Notes: a model not told the origin generated them from the sequence alone. Counted from the first letter of the stretch, positions 1 through 9,468 are shown. The stretch is DNA of 64,000 bases from Rhodoplanes serenus (GCA_009720755.1 WNKV01000019.1:58031-122030), one strand, 5' to 3'. Program-made: numbers and translations.

Positions 1-48
1 ACCACCAGCAACCAGATGGTGCAGGATCTCCTGAACATGCTGCGATGA
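1..48 (+). CDS. flgE: Flagellar hook protein FlgE, C-terminal end only
   Basis: Only the last 15 codons and the TGA stop are in the window; the frame opens before base 1. The visible tail, TTSNQMVQDLLNMLR, matches the amphipathic C-terminal helix of hook and rod proteins (family pattern of a Thr/Ala run, NQM, and a Leu-rich end), which packs in the hook core. Its position directly before flgK fits the usual flgE-flgK-flgL order in alphaproteobacteria, 52 bases upstream of the flgK start. The call rests on a short tail plus context. Confidence 0.7.
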   Translation, partial: TTSNQMVQDLLNMLR

Positions 49-100
49 CGGGATCGATGTCGGCGGCGGCCGGCCTCGTCGCGCCGGCGGAGGGTAGGTC

Positions 101-1966
101 ATGAGTCTGACCCAGGCGCTCGGAACTGCTGCGGCCGGCCTGCGCACCGCGCAGAGCGGGCTGTCGCTGGTCGCCGCCAACGTGGCCAATGCGCAGACGC
201 CCGGCTACAGCCGCAAGAGCCTCGAGTCCACGACCGTCGCGGCCGGCGGCGATCTCGTCAGCGTGCGGGTCGCCGGCGTCAACCGGATGGTCGACCAGTA
301 CGTTCAGCGCCAGCTGCGCACCGAGTCGTCGGGCGGGGCCTATGCGGAACTGCGGGCGCAGTTCTTCGATCGCCTGCAAAGCACCTATGGCGACCCGAAC
401 TCGGCGACGTCGATCGAGTCGGTCTACAACAACTTCACCAAGGCGATTCAGGCGCTCACCACCAATCCGTCCGACTACTCGACCCGCGCCAATGTGCTGA
501 GCACCGCACAGGCGCTGGCCCAGCAGCTCAACAACATCACGTCGGACATCCAGGCGCTGCGCGCGAATGCCGAGCAGGGGTTGAGCGACAGCGTCCGTAA
601 CGCCAACACCTATCTTCAGGGCCTCGCCCAGATCAACACGCAGCTCGCATCCGCGCATGTCGAGGATGCCTCCCGGGCCTCGCTGCTCGACCAGCGCGAC
701 TACTACCTGGACAACTTGTCCAAGCTGATGGACATCCGCGTTAACGAGGACGCCTACAACTCGGTCTCGGTGTTCACCAGCTCGGGCATCCAGCTCGTCG
801 GGGTCGGCGCCACGACGCTGACCTTCGACGCGCAGGGCATGATCACGCCGGGGTCGCAGTGGAGCGCCGATCCGACCAAGCGGCAGGTCGGCACCATCAC
901 GGCGACGAACTCGACCGGCGCTACCATCGATCTGATCGCCACCAAGTCGTTCCGCTCCGGCGACATCGCCGCCTATCTGGAGATGCGCGACAAGGTGCTG
1001 GTCGAGGCGCAGACGCAGCTCGACGAGCTGGCGGCGGGCATGTCGCGCGCGCTCTCCGACATCACCACGCCCGGCACGCCGGCGACGGCAGGCACCCAGG
1101 CGGGCTTCGATCTCGATCTCTCCGGCCTCATCGCCGGCAACACCATCTCGGTGACCTGGACCGATACGCTGACCGGCGGCAAGCACACCGCGACCTTGGT
1201 GCGGGTCGACGACCCCAAGGCCTTGCCGGTTCCGGACACGTTCACGCCCGATCCCAACGACCGGGTGATCGGTATCGACTTCTCGGGCGGATTCGCGGCG
1301 GCGATCGCCCAGATGAACGCGGCGTTCAACGGCCAGCTCCAGTTCTCGAACCCGGCCGGCAACACCCTGCGGGTCCTCAACGACAGCGCGCTCGGCACCT
1401 CGACGATCGACGCCGCCTCGATGACCACCACGACGACGGCGCTGTCGGCCGGCACGCCGGAGCTGCCGTTCTTCCTCGACGGTGCCGAGTTCTTCACCGG
1501 GGCGCCGGGAGCGAGCCGGCCGCAGTCCGTCGGTTTCGCGGGGCGGATCACCGTCAACCCGGCGCTCATCGCCGATCCGAGCAAGCTCGTGGTGCTGGGC
1601 AGCGGCACCGCGTCGGGCGACCAGACGCGGCCGGCGTTCCTGTACGACAAGCTCACCACCGCGACCCGCACCTTCGGACCGGCGAGCGGCATCGGCTCGG
1701 AGACGGCGCCCTATTCGGGATCGCTCTCCTCGTTCCTGCGCCAGGCGATGAGTCAGCAAGGCGAGAATGCGAGCGCCGCGACGCGGCTCGCCGAAGGCCA
1801 GTCGATGGTGGTCGATGCGCTCCAGCAGCGTCTCAACGAGGGCTCGGCCGTCAACATCGACGAGGAGATGACCTCGCTCCTCACGTTGCAGACCGCCTAC
1901 GGGGCCAATGCGCGGGTGTTCTCGGTGGTCAACGAGATGCTCAAGACGCTGCTGCAAATGATGTGA
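101..1966 (+). CDS. flgK: Flagellar hook-associated protein 1 (FlgK)
   Basis: FlgK is the first hook-filament junction protein, exported by the flagellar type III system. The 621-residue product has the rod/hook N-terminal signature near residues 20-40 (SLVAANVANAQTPGYSRK) and the matching C-terminal helix (TLQTAYGANARVFSVVNEML). Length is within the family range of about 450-680. The start at 101 is preceded by GGAGGG. The stop is 7 bases before flgL, so the two are cotranscribed and translationally close. The middle of the protein is low in similarity between species, as expected of the exposed domain. Confidence 0.96.
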   Translation: MSLTQALGTAAAGLRTAQSGLSLVAANVANAQTPGYSRKSLESTTVAAGGDLVSVRVAGVNRMVDQYVQRQLRTESSGGAYAELRAQFFDRLQSTYGDPNSATSIESVYNNFTKAIQALTTNPSDYSTRANVLSTAQALAQQLNNITSDIQALRANAEQGLSDSVRNANTYLQGLAQINTQLASAHVEDASRASLLDQRDYYLDNLSKLMDIRVNEDAYNSVSVFTSSGIQLVGVGATTLTFDAQGMITPGSQWSADPTKRQVGTITATNSTGATIDLIATKSFRSGDIAAYLEMRDKVLVEAQTQLDELAAGMSRALSDITTPGTPATAGTQAGFDLDLSGLIAGNTISVTWTDTLTGGKHTATLVRVDDPKALPVPDTFTPDPNDRVIGIDFSGGFAAAIAQMNAAFNGQLQFSNPAGNTLRVLNDSALGTSTIDAASMTTTTTALSAGTPELPFFLDGAEFFTGAPGASRPQSVGFAGRITVNPALIADPSKLVVLGSGTASGDQTRPAFLYDKLTTATRTFGPASGIGSETAPYSGSLSSFLRQAMSQQGENASAATRLAEGQSMVVDALQQRLNEGSAVNIDEEMTSLLTLQTAYGANARVFSVVNEMLKTLLQMM

Positions 1967-1973
1967 GGACGCC

Positions 1974-4454
1974 ATGGCGATCTCCGGACTGGGTACCCAG
2001 AGCCTGTTGCAGGTCGAGCGTCTGGTGTCGATGCGGCGCCAGCTCGACGATCTCCAGCGCCAGCTCGGCACGCAGAAGCGATCGGACACCTATGCGGGCA
2101 TCGGTCTCGACCGTGGCCTGACGATCTCGCTGCGCACCAAGCTCGCCGGCATCGCCGGCTTCGACGGCTCGATCCAGCAGGTCGACAGCCGGCTCAAGCT
2201 CGCCCAGACGGCGCTGGCCGATCTCGGCTCGGCCGCCCGCACGGTCAAGACGGCGATCCCCAAGGCCACCTACGTCATCGACCAGGGTGGCCGCACCCAG
2301 GATCAGGCGACCGCCAGGGGCCAGCTCGATCGCATGCTCGGCGCCCTCAACACGCAGTTCGGCGACCAGTACATCTTCTCCGGGCTGTCGCCCGACAAGG
2401 CCGCGGTGGCCACCACCGACGAGATCCTGAACGGCGTCGGCCCGCGGGCCGGCCTGATCCGGCTGATCACCGAGCGCAACCAGGCCGATCTCGGCACCAG
2501 CGGGCTCGGCCGGCTGGTCATTCCCGCCACCACGTCGACCAGCGGGAGCCTCGCCGGCACCACCGCGACGCTGGCACCGGATGCGCCGGCGGTCGCCACC
2601 GGCACCGCCAATCTCGGCGCGCCCTACGCCTCGGCGGGCGGCACTCTCGACCTCAACGGCATCACCGTGTCGATTCCGCCCGGCGCCGACGGCGCGGCGG
2701 TGCGCGATGCGATCAACACCGCCATGGCGGCGGCGCCGCCCGGAACGCCGCTGGTCACCGCGTCGCTCGACGGCAGCAACCGGCTGGTGCTCACCGGCGC
2801 CGATGCCGACACCGCGGTCGCGATCGGCGCCGGCAGCACGCCGGCGCTGCTCGCGGAGCTCGGCCTGTCGACCGGCACCACCAATCCCACCAACCTGCTC
2901 ACCCAGGCGGGCGGCGTCACCGCCGGCCAGACCCTGACGGTGGCGATCGGAGGGAGCACCGTCGCGGTGACGTTCGGGACCGGCGCCGGCCAGGTCTCGA
3001 CCATGGCGGAGCTGAACGCGGCGCTCGGCGCGCTCACCGGCGGCACCGCCGCCGTGAATCCGGCGAACGGCAATCTCACGGTCACGGCATCGAGCTCGAC
3101 CGGCGTGATCAGGATCGGCGGCACCGCGACGGCCGCGACCTTCGGGCTCGCCGCCACCTCGGCCTCACCCACCAATGTGGTGTCGATCGGCGAGGACATC
3201 GCCGGCTCGGTGTTCGGCTTCAAGCTGTCGGCGATCGCCACCACGGTGGCGGGCGCCAGCGTGACGCAGCCGGCCGGTTCGCCGAAGACGATGTCGGTCG
3301 ATCTCGGCGGCACGCTGCCGAAGGCGGGCGACACCGTGACGCTCAGCTTCACGCTGCCGGACGGCACCAACGAGAACCTGGTGCTGACCGCCGTCGCCAC
3401 GCCCAAGAGCCTGGTGGGGGCGGGCGGCTTCGCGGCGCCCGGCGCGGTGCTCGGCGGCGCGCCGGGGCCGATCACCATCCAGGCGCCGACGCTCAACGGC
3501 GGCGTCCCGGTCACCATCTCGACGCTGACCGCCAGCGACACCGCGAGCACCGCATCGGCGAAGATCTCGGCCGCGCTGGCGGCGCTGCCGGGCGGCAATG
3601 CCGGCGTCACCGCCACCAATGTGGGCGGCCAGGTGGTGCTCAAGTCGACGGCCGGCGAGCAGGTGGTGGTCGGCGGCGATTCGCCCACCCTCGACGGGCT
3701 CGGCTTCCCGGCCGGCAACCGCATCGCCACCGTGGTCGATGCCCCGACCGAGGCGAACCAGTTCGCCATCGGCACCACCCAGGCCGAGACGCTCGCCAAC
3801 CTGCACGCGCTGGTCAACACGTCGGTCGGCACGCTGGCGCGCACGTCTCTCGCGGCGGCCTCGGCCGTGCAGGCCGCCAACGAGTTCTTCAATGCCGACG
3901 GGGCCCATCCGGTGAAGCGGGTGGCAGGGCCGCCGTTCGACAGCGCCACCGCGCTCGTCGACGGCACCGACGCCGACACGTTGAAGTGGTACACCGGCGA
4001 GGCTGGTCCGACCTCGGCGCGGAGCACCTCGACCGCACGGATCGATCCCGAGATCACGGTCTCCTACGGCCTGCGGGCCAACGAGCAGGCGTTCCGCATC
4101 CCGCTGGCCAACATCGCCGCGATGGCGGCGGTGTCGTTCTCGCCGTCCGACACCGACGGGCAGGGGCGCTTCATGGCGCTGATGCAGCGGGTCGGCACCA
4201 ATCTCGGCAACGAGCAGGGCGTGCAGAAGATCGGCGATGTGATGGCGGATCTCGGCGGTGCGCAGGCGTCGGTGAAGACCGCCAAGGAGCGCCACACCCA
4301 GGCGAGCGCGACGCTCACCGACCTGCTGGAGTCGGTGGAGGGTGTGCCCATGGAGGAGACCGCGTCGGTCATCCTGGCGTTGCAGACGAGCCTGTCGGCG
4401 TCGCTCCAGACGACCGCGCTGCTCTCCAAGCTGAATCTGACGAACTTCCTGTAG
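1974..4454 (+). CDS. flgL: Flagellar hook-associated protein 3 (FlgL), enlarged
   Basis: FlgL joins FlgK to the flagellin filament. The N-terminal flagellin-like coiled coil (residues 1-140, including GDQYIFSGL near 125) and the C-terminal helix ending SLQTTALLSKLNLTNFL are diagnostic. At 826 residues it is far longer than typical FlgL (300-500). The extra length is a Gly/Ala/Thr-rich beta middle with repeated units, for example the segment with TFGTGAGQVSTMAEL near residue 335. The same motif type occurs in both flagellins of this window. An RBS-like GAGGAC lies just before ATG 1974. It converges on flaF. Confidence 0.93.
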   Translation: MAISGLGTQSLLQVERLVSMRRQLDDLQRQLGTQKRSDTYAGIGLDRGLTISLRTKLAGIAGFDGSIQQVDSRLKLAQTALADLGSAARTVKTAIPKATYVIDQGGRTQDQATARGQLDRMLGALNTQFGDQYIFSGLSPDKAAVATTDEILNGVGPRAGLIRLITERNQADLGTSGLGRLVIPATTSTSGSLAGTTATLAPDAPAVATGTANLGAPYASAGGTLDLNGITVSIPPGADGAAVRDAINTAMAAAPPGTPLVTASLDGSNRLVLTGADADTAVAIGAGSTPALLAELGLSTGTTNPTNLLTQAGGVTAGQTLTVAIGGSTVAVTFGTGAGQVSTMAELNAALGALTGGTAAVNPANGNLTVTASSSTGVIRIGGTATAATFGLAATSASPTNVVSIGEDIAGSVFGFKLSAIATTVAGASVTQPAGSPKTMSVDLGGTLPKAGDTVTLSFTLPDGTNENLVLTAVATPKSLVGAGGFAAPGAVLGGAPGPITIQAPTLNGGVPVTISTLTASDTASTASAKISAALAALPGGNAGVTATNVGGQVVLKSTAGEQVVVGGDSPTLDGLGFPAGNRIATVVDAPTEANQFAIGTTQAETLANLHALVNTSVGTLARTSLAAASAVQAANEFFNADGAHPVKRVAGPPFDSATALVDGTDADTLKWYTGEAGPTSARSTSTARIDPEITVSYGLRANEQAFRIPLANIAAMAAVSFSPSDTDGQGRFMALMQRVGTNLGNEQGVQKIGDVMADLGGAQASVKTAKERHTQASATLTDLLESVEGVPMEETASVILALQTSLSASLQTTALLSKLNLTNFL

Positions 4455-4526
4455 GGGCCGAGCGCGCCCGAACCCGGCATCGTGCGGCGCTACGCCGCGA
4501 CCGGACCGCCGGTGGCGGCGATGCGC

Positions 4527-4901
4527 TCAGGCCCGGCCGAGCAGGCCGGCGGCGATGTCGCGGTTGAGGCCGATCAGTGCCGTCAGGTGCTCCGGTCGGG
4601 GATCGGCCGCGATGGCGACGGTGCGGTGGTCGACGAACAGGCCGAGCGACGCGATGCTCTGGCGCACCTCGGTGGGCAGCGTCGGCTGCCGCGTGCAGAC
4701 CGTGTCGACGAGATCGCTCCACAGGCGGCGATTGTAGGACAGCGCTGCGTCAATCTCGTCCCTGCTGCCGTCCCAGCGCCGCTGCACCGCCTGGAGCCGT
4801 CGCGCGGAATCCAGCAGCAGATGGGCACCGAGGTCAGGCGCGAGGTCAGGCGGTGGAGTCGCAGGACTCCCCGACGGGCTGCTCGTGGCTGCGCTTCGCA
4901 T
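4527..4901 (-). CDS. flaF: Divergent FlaF-like flagellin regulator, overlapping flbT
   Basis: FlaF in alphaproteobacteria acts with FlbT in post-transcriptional control and secretion of flagellin. This 124-residue protein shares with the other FlaF of the window (6542-6907) the pattern RRLQAVQRRWD, ALSYNRRLW, R.SIASLGLFVD, ADPRPE.L.ALI.LNR and the ending IAAGLLG. Its first 20-odd residues are diverged: the canonical AA.AYG start is replaced by a Ser/Pro-rich stretch. The start codon lies inside flbT (56-base overlap), so the N-terminus is uncertain. A start further inside would remove only non-conserved residues. Confidence 0.78.
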   Translation of the reverse strand: MRSAATSSPSGSPATPPPDLAPDLGAHLLLDSARRLQAVQRRWDGSRDEIDAALSYNRRLWSDLVDTVCTRQPTLPTEVRQSIASLGLFVDHRTVAIAADPRPEHLTALIGLNRDIAAGLLGRA

Positions 4902-5277
4902 GGTCCACCAGCTCCTTCTCGTAGGCGATCAGCTTCTTGGCCTCCTTGAGGGCCTTGTACATCTCGCCTGCCAGAATGTGGTTGTTCACGCTTTCGATCA
5001 GCGGCCAGGTGCTCGGTGCCGCCTTGAGGATGTCGCTCACCAGCTTGAAGTAGATCTCGTGGCAGGAGCGCGGGTCCCTGGAGGTGTACATGAGCTGCAC
5101 CGCCAGATAGACGCGCTTCGCCGGGGTGTCGGCCGTCTCGGCCGTCAGGATGTCCTTCTCGCGCAGGATGGGCGTCTCACCTTCGATCAGCAGTCGCGCC
5201 CGCTGGTCGGTGTTGGTGATGACGCAGTCCCCCAGGATAATCCGCTCGCCGGGCTTGAGTTCGACCTTGAGGGCCAT
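4846..5277 (-). CDS. flbT: Flagellin translational regulator FlbT
   Basis: FlbT binds the 5' region of flagellin mRNA in Caulobacter and related bacteria and limits flagellin translation until the hook is finished. The 143-residue product has the expected opening (KVELKPGERIILGDCVI), the ILREKDILT segment and the YLAVQLMY...YF.L..D...A helix region. Length agrees with the family (about 130-150). It precedes and overlaps the divergent flaF. A perfect TTAA-N7-TTAA site, with a TTAACCAT half-site beside it, lies about 45 bases upstream of the start. Confidence 0.95.
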   Translation of the reverse strand: MALKVELKPGERIILGDCVITNTDQRARLLIEGETPILREKDILTAETADTPAKRVYLAVQLMYTSRDPRSCHEIYFKLVSDILKAAPSTWPLIESVNNHILAGEMYKALKEAKKLIAYEKELVDHAKRSHEQPVGESCDSTA

Positions 5278-5321
5278 GGGACGCTCTCCGCGTGAGTCTC
5301 ACCGATCGTTAACCATAGGCT

Positions 5322-5336
5322 TTAACGAACCGTTAA
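5322..5336. promoter_or_regulatory. CtrA-like box upstream of flbT
   Basis: The sequence reads TTAACGAACCGTTAA, an exact TTAA-N7-TTAA arrangement. A separate TTAACCAT (5309-5316), identical to the extended CtrA half-site of Caulobacter, lies between it and the gene. TTAA is rare in DNA of this GC content. Binding by CtrA is inferred from the pattern only. Confidence 0.6.
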
Positions 5337-5478
5337 GGCCATGCCGGATTGCGGGCGGGCGCGGCCCGCCGTCGCGCACCCGCCGTCGAAGGGGCCGACC
5401 TTGGGAGTGACCAGCCGTCGGAGCGACCGGCCGGGGAGGCTGCCGGACCGGGATCGAATCGCCGGCGCGTGCGGGCTC

Positions 5479-6384
5479 TCAGACCAGCGCGCCGGTGACG
5501 TCGTCGAACAGCGCGTCCACCGCAATCTGCTCGGGAATGAGCTTCTGGCGATACGAATACGCGATGATCAGCTCGAGCGAGCGGCGGTGTGCCTCGACCC
5601 CGAAGCGCAGCGCCCCGGCCGGGTCGTCGACGGCGATTCCGGCCGCCGCGGTGCTCTCGCGCAGCAGACGGAACACCTCGCGGACCACGTCCGGGCGGCG
5701 CGCCGCGATCTCCTCCCGGATCACCAGCATGTGATTGACGGGCACGCCGCCATGCGTCTCGGCCCAGCGGCGGTTGGCGGCGTCCGGATCGGGCACCAGG
5801 GGAGCGAGGCGGGGGTCCGGGAACGTGTCGCCGATGATCGCGGCGTCGAGCTCGCCGGCGAGCAGCATCGGCACCAGCTCCTGGCCGGGCGCCGCCCGCA
5901 CCACATGGGGCGGGTCCTGATAGCCCGCCACATGGGCGTCCTCGAAGGTCACCCAGCGGATGCTCTCGGGGTCGACGCCATACAGCTCCTGCAGCATGCC
6001 GCGCAGCCAGATGCCGGTGGTCTGGCTGTAGGCGCGCACGCCGACCCGCTTGCCGGCGAGATCGCCGGGCGCGAGCGGCCCGCGCTCCGGCACGTAGGCG
6101 ATGGTGTGGAGCTGGCCGCGGCCCATCACGGTCACCGGCAGCAGCCGGTAGGGGGCGCCGGCCACCCGGGCCTGGAGGAAGGTGCCGATGGCGAGCTCGC
6201 CGCAATCGTAGACGTGCTGGCGGACCATCGGCTTGAAGCCGCGATTGGGCACCGGCACGTCGGCGAAGTCGAAGGCGACCAGCGGCGACGCGACGGCGCC
6301 AGACTTGAGCGCCTTGGTATTCGAATAGGTGCCGAGCAGCGTGTGGAGCCGGACCTGATCGATCCGGATTGCGTCATCGGCCAT
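5479..6384 (-). CDS. Pht5-like (4,5-dihydroxyphthalate decarboxylase family) / substrate-binding-fold protein
   Basis: The 301-residue product has the layout of the Pht5 / periplasmic-binding-fold family: a GTYSNTKALKSG start, a central VMGRGQLHTIAYVPERG, then KRVGVRAYSQTTGIWLRG and WVTFEDAHVAGY, and a LLAGELDAAIIGD segment. Members include decarboxylases of phthalate breakdown and many uncharacterised ABC-type binding proteins. There is no signal peptide, which favours a cytosolic enzyme or sensor. The start at 6384 has GGGAGG seven bases upstream. It sits between flaF and flbT, an odd position for a catabolic gene. The true substrate is unknown. Confidence 0.72.
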   Translation of the reverse strand: MADDAIRIDQVRLHTLLGTYSNTKALKSGAVASPLVAFDFADVPVPNRGFKPMVRQHVYDCGELAIGTFLQARVAGAPYRLLPVTVMGRGQLHTIAYVPERGPLAPGDLAGKRVGVRAYSQTTGIWLRGMLQELYGVDPESIRWVTFEDAHVAGYQDPPHVVRAAPGQELVPMLLAGELDAAIIGDTFPDPRLAPLVPDPDAANRRWAETHGGVPVNHMLVIREEIAARRPDVVREVFRLLRESTAAAGIAVDDPAGALRFGVEAHRRSLELIIAYSYRQKLIPEQIAVDALFDDVTGALV

Positions 6385-6541
6385 GGTGTCCTCCCGCGGC
6401 AGCCCGGCGGTTCTGCCCAAATCGCGGCGCAAACGCAAACCCGCGTGCGACAGGGCTGAAATGCGGGGAGGGCTCGACCGGCCGGGCTCGGCCGCCGTTT
6501 CGACCGCCGGTGTCGACCGGGCGGGTTCGCCGGAGGCGGCG

Positions 6542-6907
6542 TCAGGGCTGGCCGAGCAGGCCGGCCGCGATCTCGCGATTGATGTTGATGAGCGCCACCA
6601 GCGCCTCGGGGCGCGGATCGCGGGAGATCTCGATCGTGTGGTTCATCACGAACAGGCCGAGATTGGCGATGTTCTGCCGGATGGCGGCCGGCATCTCGTG
6701 ATCCGGGCTGGTGACCGAGGTCAGGAACACGCTCCAGAGCTTGCGATTGTAGAGCAGCGCTTCGCCGAGGTCGGAGGGATCGCGGTCCCAGTCCTCGCGC
6801 ACATGCTGGAGGCGGGCCGCGGCCTTGAGCAGCAACCGGGCTTCCAGCTCGCGTGGATTCGCGATCTGCTGCGCCACCTGTCCATAGGCTTTCGCCGCGC
6901 TGTGCAT
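6542..6907 (-). CDS. flaF: Flagellar biosynthesis regulator FlaF
   Basis: Canonical FlaF of 121 residues: it opens with AAKAYGQVAQQIANPRELEA, followed by RLLLKAAARLQ, ALLYNRKLWSVF and the closing NREIAAGLLGQ. FlaF is needed for flagellin production and antagonises FlbT in Caulobacter and Brucella. The start at 6907 (MHSAAKAYG) was chosen over 6931 because it matches family N-termini and has GGGAG about nine bases upstream. It follows the flagellin at 7168-9468 on the same strand, the usual neighbour. A more diverged second copy lies at 4527-4901. Confidence 0.95.
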   Translation of the reverse strand: MHSAAKAYGQVAQQIANPRELEARLLLKAAARLQHVREDWDRDPSDLGEALLYNRKLWSVFLTSVTSPDHEMPAAIRQNIANLGLFVMNHTIEISRDPRPEALVALININREIAAGLLGQP

Positions 6908-7167
6908 CTGGAGAGCTCCCGCTGCCGTCAACCGTCGGCACGTCGCCTCTGGTTGTAACGGACCGCCGTTAAGACATGATTATTGGTGGCCTCGGGAGAA
7001 CGCCGGATGGCCGGCCGCGGCGCGACGCGGTGGACATCGGCGCGGCCGCTCCCGCGGCGGCGGCGCCGACCGGACGAGCCGATGCGCCGCCCGGCCGAGG
7101 TCGAAGGCCGGCGCGTCGCGCCGGCGATGCGGACGGGGCCGGGGTCCCGCCCGCCGGACGAGGGGGC

Positions 7168-9468
7168 TCAGCCGAACAGCCGCAGCACCGCCTGGTTGGC
7201 CTGGTTGGCGAGCGAGAGCGCCGTGGTGGAGAGCTGCTGACGGGTCTGGAGGGCCAGCATGTTGGCGCCCTCCTCGTTGGTATCGGCCAGCACCAGGTTG
7301 TCGGCGCCGGTCTGGAGCGTGTTGACCATCTGCTTGGTGAAGTCCTGCCGGACCTGCACGGTGGACAGGTTGGAGCCGAACTTCGACGCCTGGGTGCGCA
7401 GCGTGGTCAGCGCGTTGTTGATCGAGTCGATCACCTGATCGACCAGGGTGTTGTCCTGGAAGGCGTTGCCGTTCTGCTTGTTGAGCCCCAAGTTCGAGGC
7501 GTTGTAGGTGACGCCCGTGATGGTCAGCGTGCTGGTGCCGCGCTCGTTGAAGGTGATCTTGAGGTTGTCGCCGTTGAGCAGGTTGATGCCGTTGTAGGAC
7601 GCATCCTTCGACAGGCCGTCGATCTGGCTGAGGACGTCGTTGAAGTCCTTTTGCAGGCTCTCGCGGGTCGAGTTCGGTGTGCCGTCGTGCTTGGTGCCGG
7701 TCTTGGTCTGGGCGCTGGTGCCGAGGGTGATCAGGGTATTGGTGGAGCCGCCGATGGTCAGCGTGGTCTGGCTGGAGCCGGACGCGACGCCGACCTGGAA
7801 GGCCGAGCCGGTCACGCTGGTGGTGACGCCCGAGAGGTTGCCGAGCGCCTGGGTGAACTCGGCCCGCGTCGACACCTGGCCCATGCCCTTGCCGAACGTG
7901 ATGGTCTGGGCGAAGCCGCCGTTGGCCGACACCGTCATGACGTCGCCTTCGGCGCCGCCGCCCGCGATGATGCGGTCCATCAGGCTGGTGGAATTGTAGG
8001 CGCCGGCGGTGAGATTGAGGGCCGTGGTGGTGGAGCCGGCCGCGATCGAGAAGTCGACGTCGGCGGTCTTGGCGACGATCTGGAGCTTGCCGGCCACATT
8101 GGTGATGTCGAGATTGGCGCCGAGGCTGGCATTCGCCTTCAGCTTGGCGACGACGGCGTTGAGATTGTCGGTGCCGGCGAGACCGACCGTCTGGGTCTGC
8201 GGCCCGGTGCCGTCGTTGGCATCCACCGTGATCGAGATGTTGGTGCCGCTGGCGAGCGAGGTGTCGAGCTCGCCCAGCGTCAGATCGCTGTTGAAGCTCT
8301 TGCTCAGCGCCGTACCCATGCCGCCACGGGCGCCGGTGCCGAAGTTGTAGTTGGCGGCCGCCGCGTCGAGGCCGAGCGCCTTGGCGACGCCGACGTCCGA
8401 CGCATTGAAGCCGAGCGCGTTGCCGGTGCCGGCGCCGAGGCTCATCGAGAAGGTGGTGCCGGCGATCGAGGCCGTCGCGGCGCCGCGGTTCGAGTTGAGC
8501 CAGCTCTGCAACTCCGCGATGGTCGACACCTGGCCGCCCGAATTGCCGAACGTCACCGTCTTGTCGGACTGGCCGGAGACGCTGAGGATCAGGTTGGAGG
8601 TGCCGGCAGCGCCGCCATTGGCGATGACACGGTCGAGCAGGCTGGTCGAGTTGAAGGAGCCGGCCGAGAGGCCGAGCGCCGTCAAGGTCGCGGCGGTCGA
8701 GCCGGAGCCGCCGGCGCTGATCTGGAAGTCGGTATCGGCGCTGTTGGAGGTCAGCGTGAGGTGGTCGGTGCCGTCGAAGGTGGCGGTCACGCCGAACGAG
8801 GCGAGCGTGTTGCCGCTGCCGTCGGTGGCGCTGTTGAACGCGGCCAGCAGGCCGGCCCGGGTGGCGATGGCGGGGTTGGCGAGGGCGACGTTGAAGGTGG
8901 TCGAGGTGCCGCCGGTGGTGACGTTGATCTGAATGGTGCCGTCGTTGGCGTTGGTGCCGGGGAACGCCGCGGCCACCGCGGCGTCGTTGGCGAACGCCAC
9001 CGATCCGGAGGTCGTGCTGACGGTCTCGGACAGGTTGGTGAACGACAGGTTGACCGGCTTCGCCGACAGGTCGTTGGCGCCACCCGCGATGGTGGAGCCG
9101 ATGATCTCCGACGGAAGCGTGCCGGTGACGTTGAGGGCGTCGTAGGTGGCGGCCGACGCGGTGGCCGAGCGCGCCTGCTGGGCGATCGACTTGGCCGACT
9201 GCACCAGCTTGGTCAGGGACGTGATGCCGTTGTTGGCCGCCTCGATGGTCTTCACCGCCTGGCCGATCGAGTCGAGCAGCGAGTTGAGGTCGCCGGCGCG
9301 ATCGCCGAGCGATTGCGAGGTGAAGAAGTTCGACGGGTTGTCGAGGGCCGAGTTGACCTTCTTGCCGGTGGCGAGCCGGTTCTGGGTGGTCGCCATCAGG
9401 TCCGCGGTGTTCTGCAACGAAAGCAGGTTCTGGCGGACGCCGGCCGACAGCGTGATGTTGGACGACAT
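7168..9468 (-). CDS. fliC: Flagellin, large (766 aa)
   Basis: Filament subunit. The N-terminal D0/D1 region (TLSAGVRQNLLSLQNTADLM, then LATGKKVNSALDNPSNFF) and the C-terminal helix (ALQTRQQLSTTALSLANQAN, ending VLRLFG) are typical. Typical alphaproteobacterial flagellins are 270-500 residues; this one resembles the long type reported for the thick subpolar flagellum of Bradyrhizobium. The central 450 residues are Ser/Thr/Gly-rich beta repeats, including two related units around TFGNSGGQVST and TFGKGMGQVST. The start at 9468 follows GGAGAGG. A paralogue lies upstream at 10009-12306. Confidence 0.95.
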   Translation of the reverse strand: MSSNITLSAGVRQNLLSLQNTADLMATTQNRLATGKKVNSALDNPSNFFTSQSLGDRAGDLNSLLDSIGQAVKTIEAANNGITSLTKLVQSAKSIAQQARSATASAATYDALNVTGTLPSEIIGSTIAGGANDLSAKPVNLSFTNLSETVSTTSGSVAFANDAAVAAAFPGTNANDGTIQINVTTGGTSTTFNVALANPAIATRAGLLAAFNSATDGSGNTLASFGVTATFDGTDHLTLTSNSADTDFQISAGGSGSTAATLTALGLSAGSFNSTSLLDRVIANGGAAGTSNLILSVSGQSDKTVTFGNSGGQVSTIAELQSWLNSNRGAATASIAGTTFSMSLGAGTGNALGFNASDVGVAKALGLDAAAANYNFGTGARGGMGTALSKSFNSDLTLGELDTSLASGTNISITVDANDGTGPQTQTVGLAGTDNLNAVVAKLKANASLGANLDITNVAGKLQIVAKTADVDFSIAAGSTTTALNLTAGAYNSTSLMDRIIAGGGAEGDVMTVSANGGFAQTITFGKGMGQVSTRAEFTQALGNLSGVTTSVTGSAFQVGVASGSSQTTLTIGGSTNTLITLGTSAQTKTGTKHDGTPNSTRESLQKDFNDVLSQIDGLSKDASYNGINLLNGDNLKITFNERGTSTLTITGVTYNASNLGLNKQNGNAFQDNTLVDQVIDSINNALTTLRTQASKFGSNLSTVQVRQDFTKQMVNTLQTGADNLVLADTNEEGANMLALQTRQQLSTTALSLANQANQAVLRLFG

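Noticed and set aside
6955..6972. CtrA-like site upstream of flaF (GTAACG...GTTAAG)
   Set aside because: Spacing between the half-sites is ten bases, not seven, and only one half matches.
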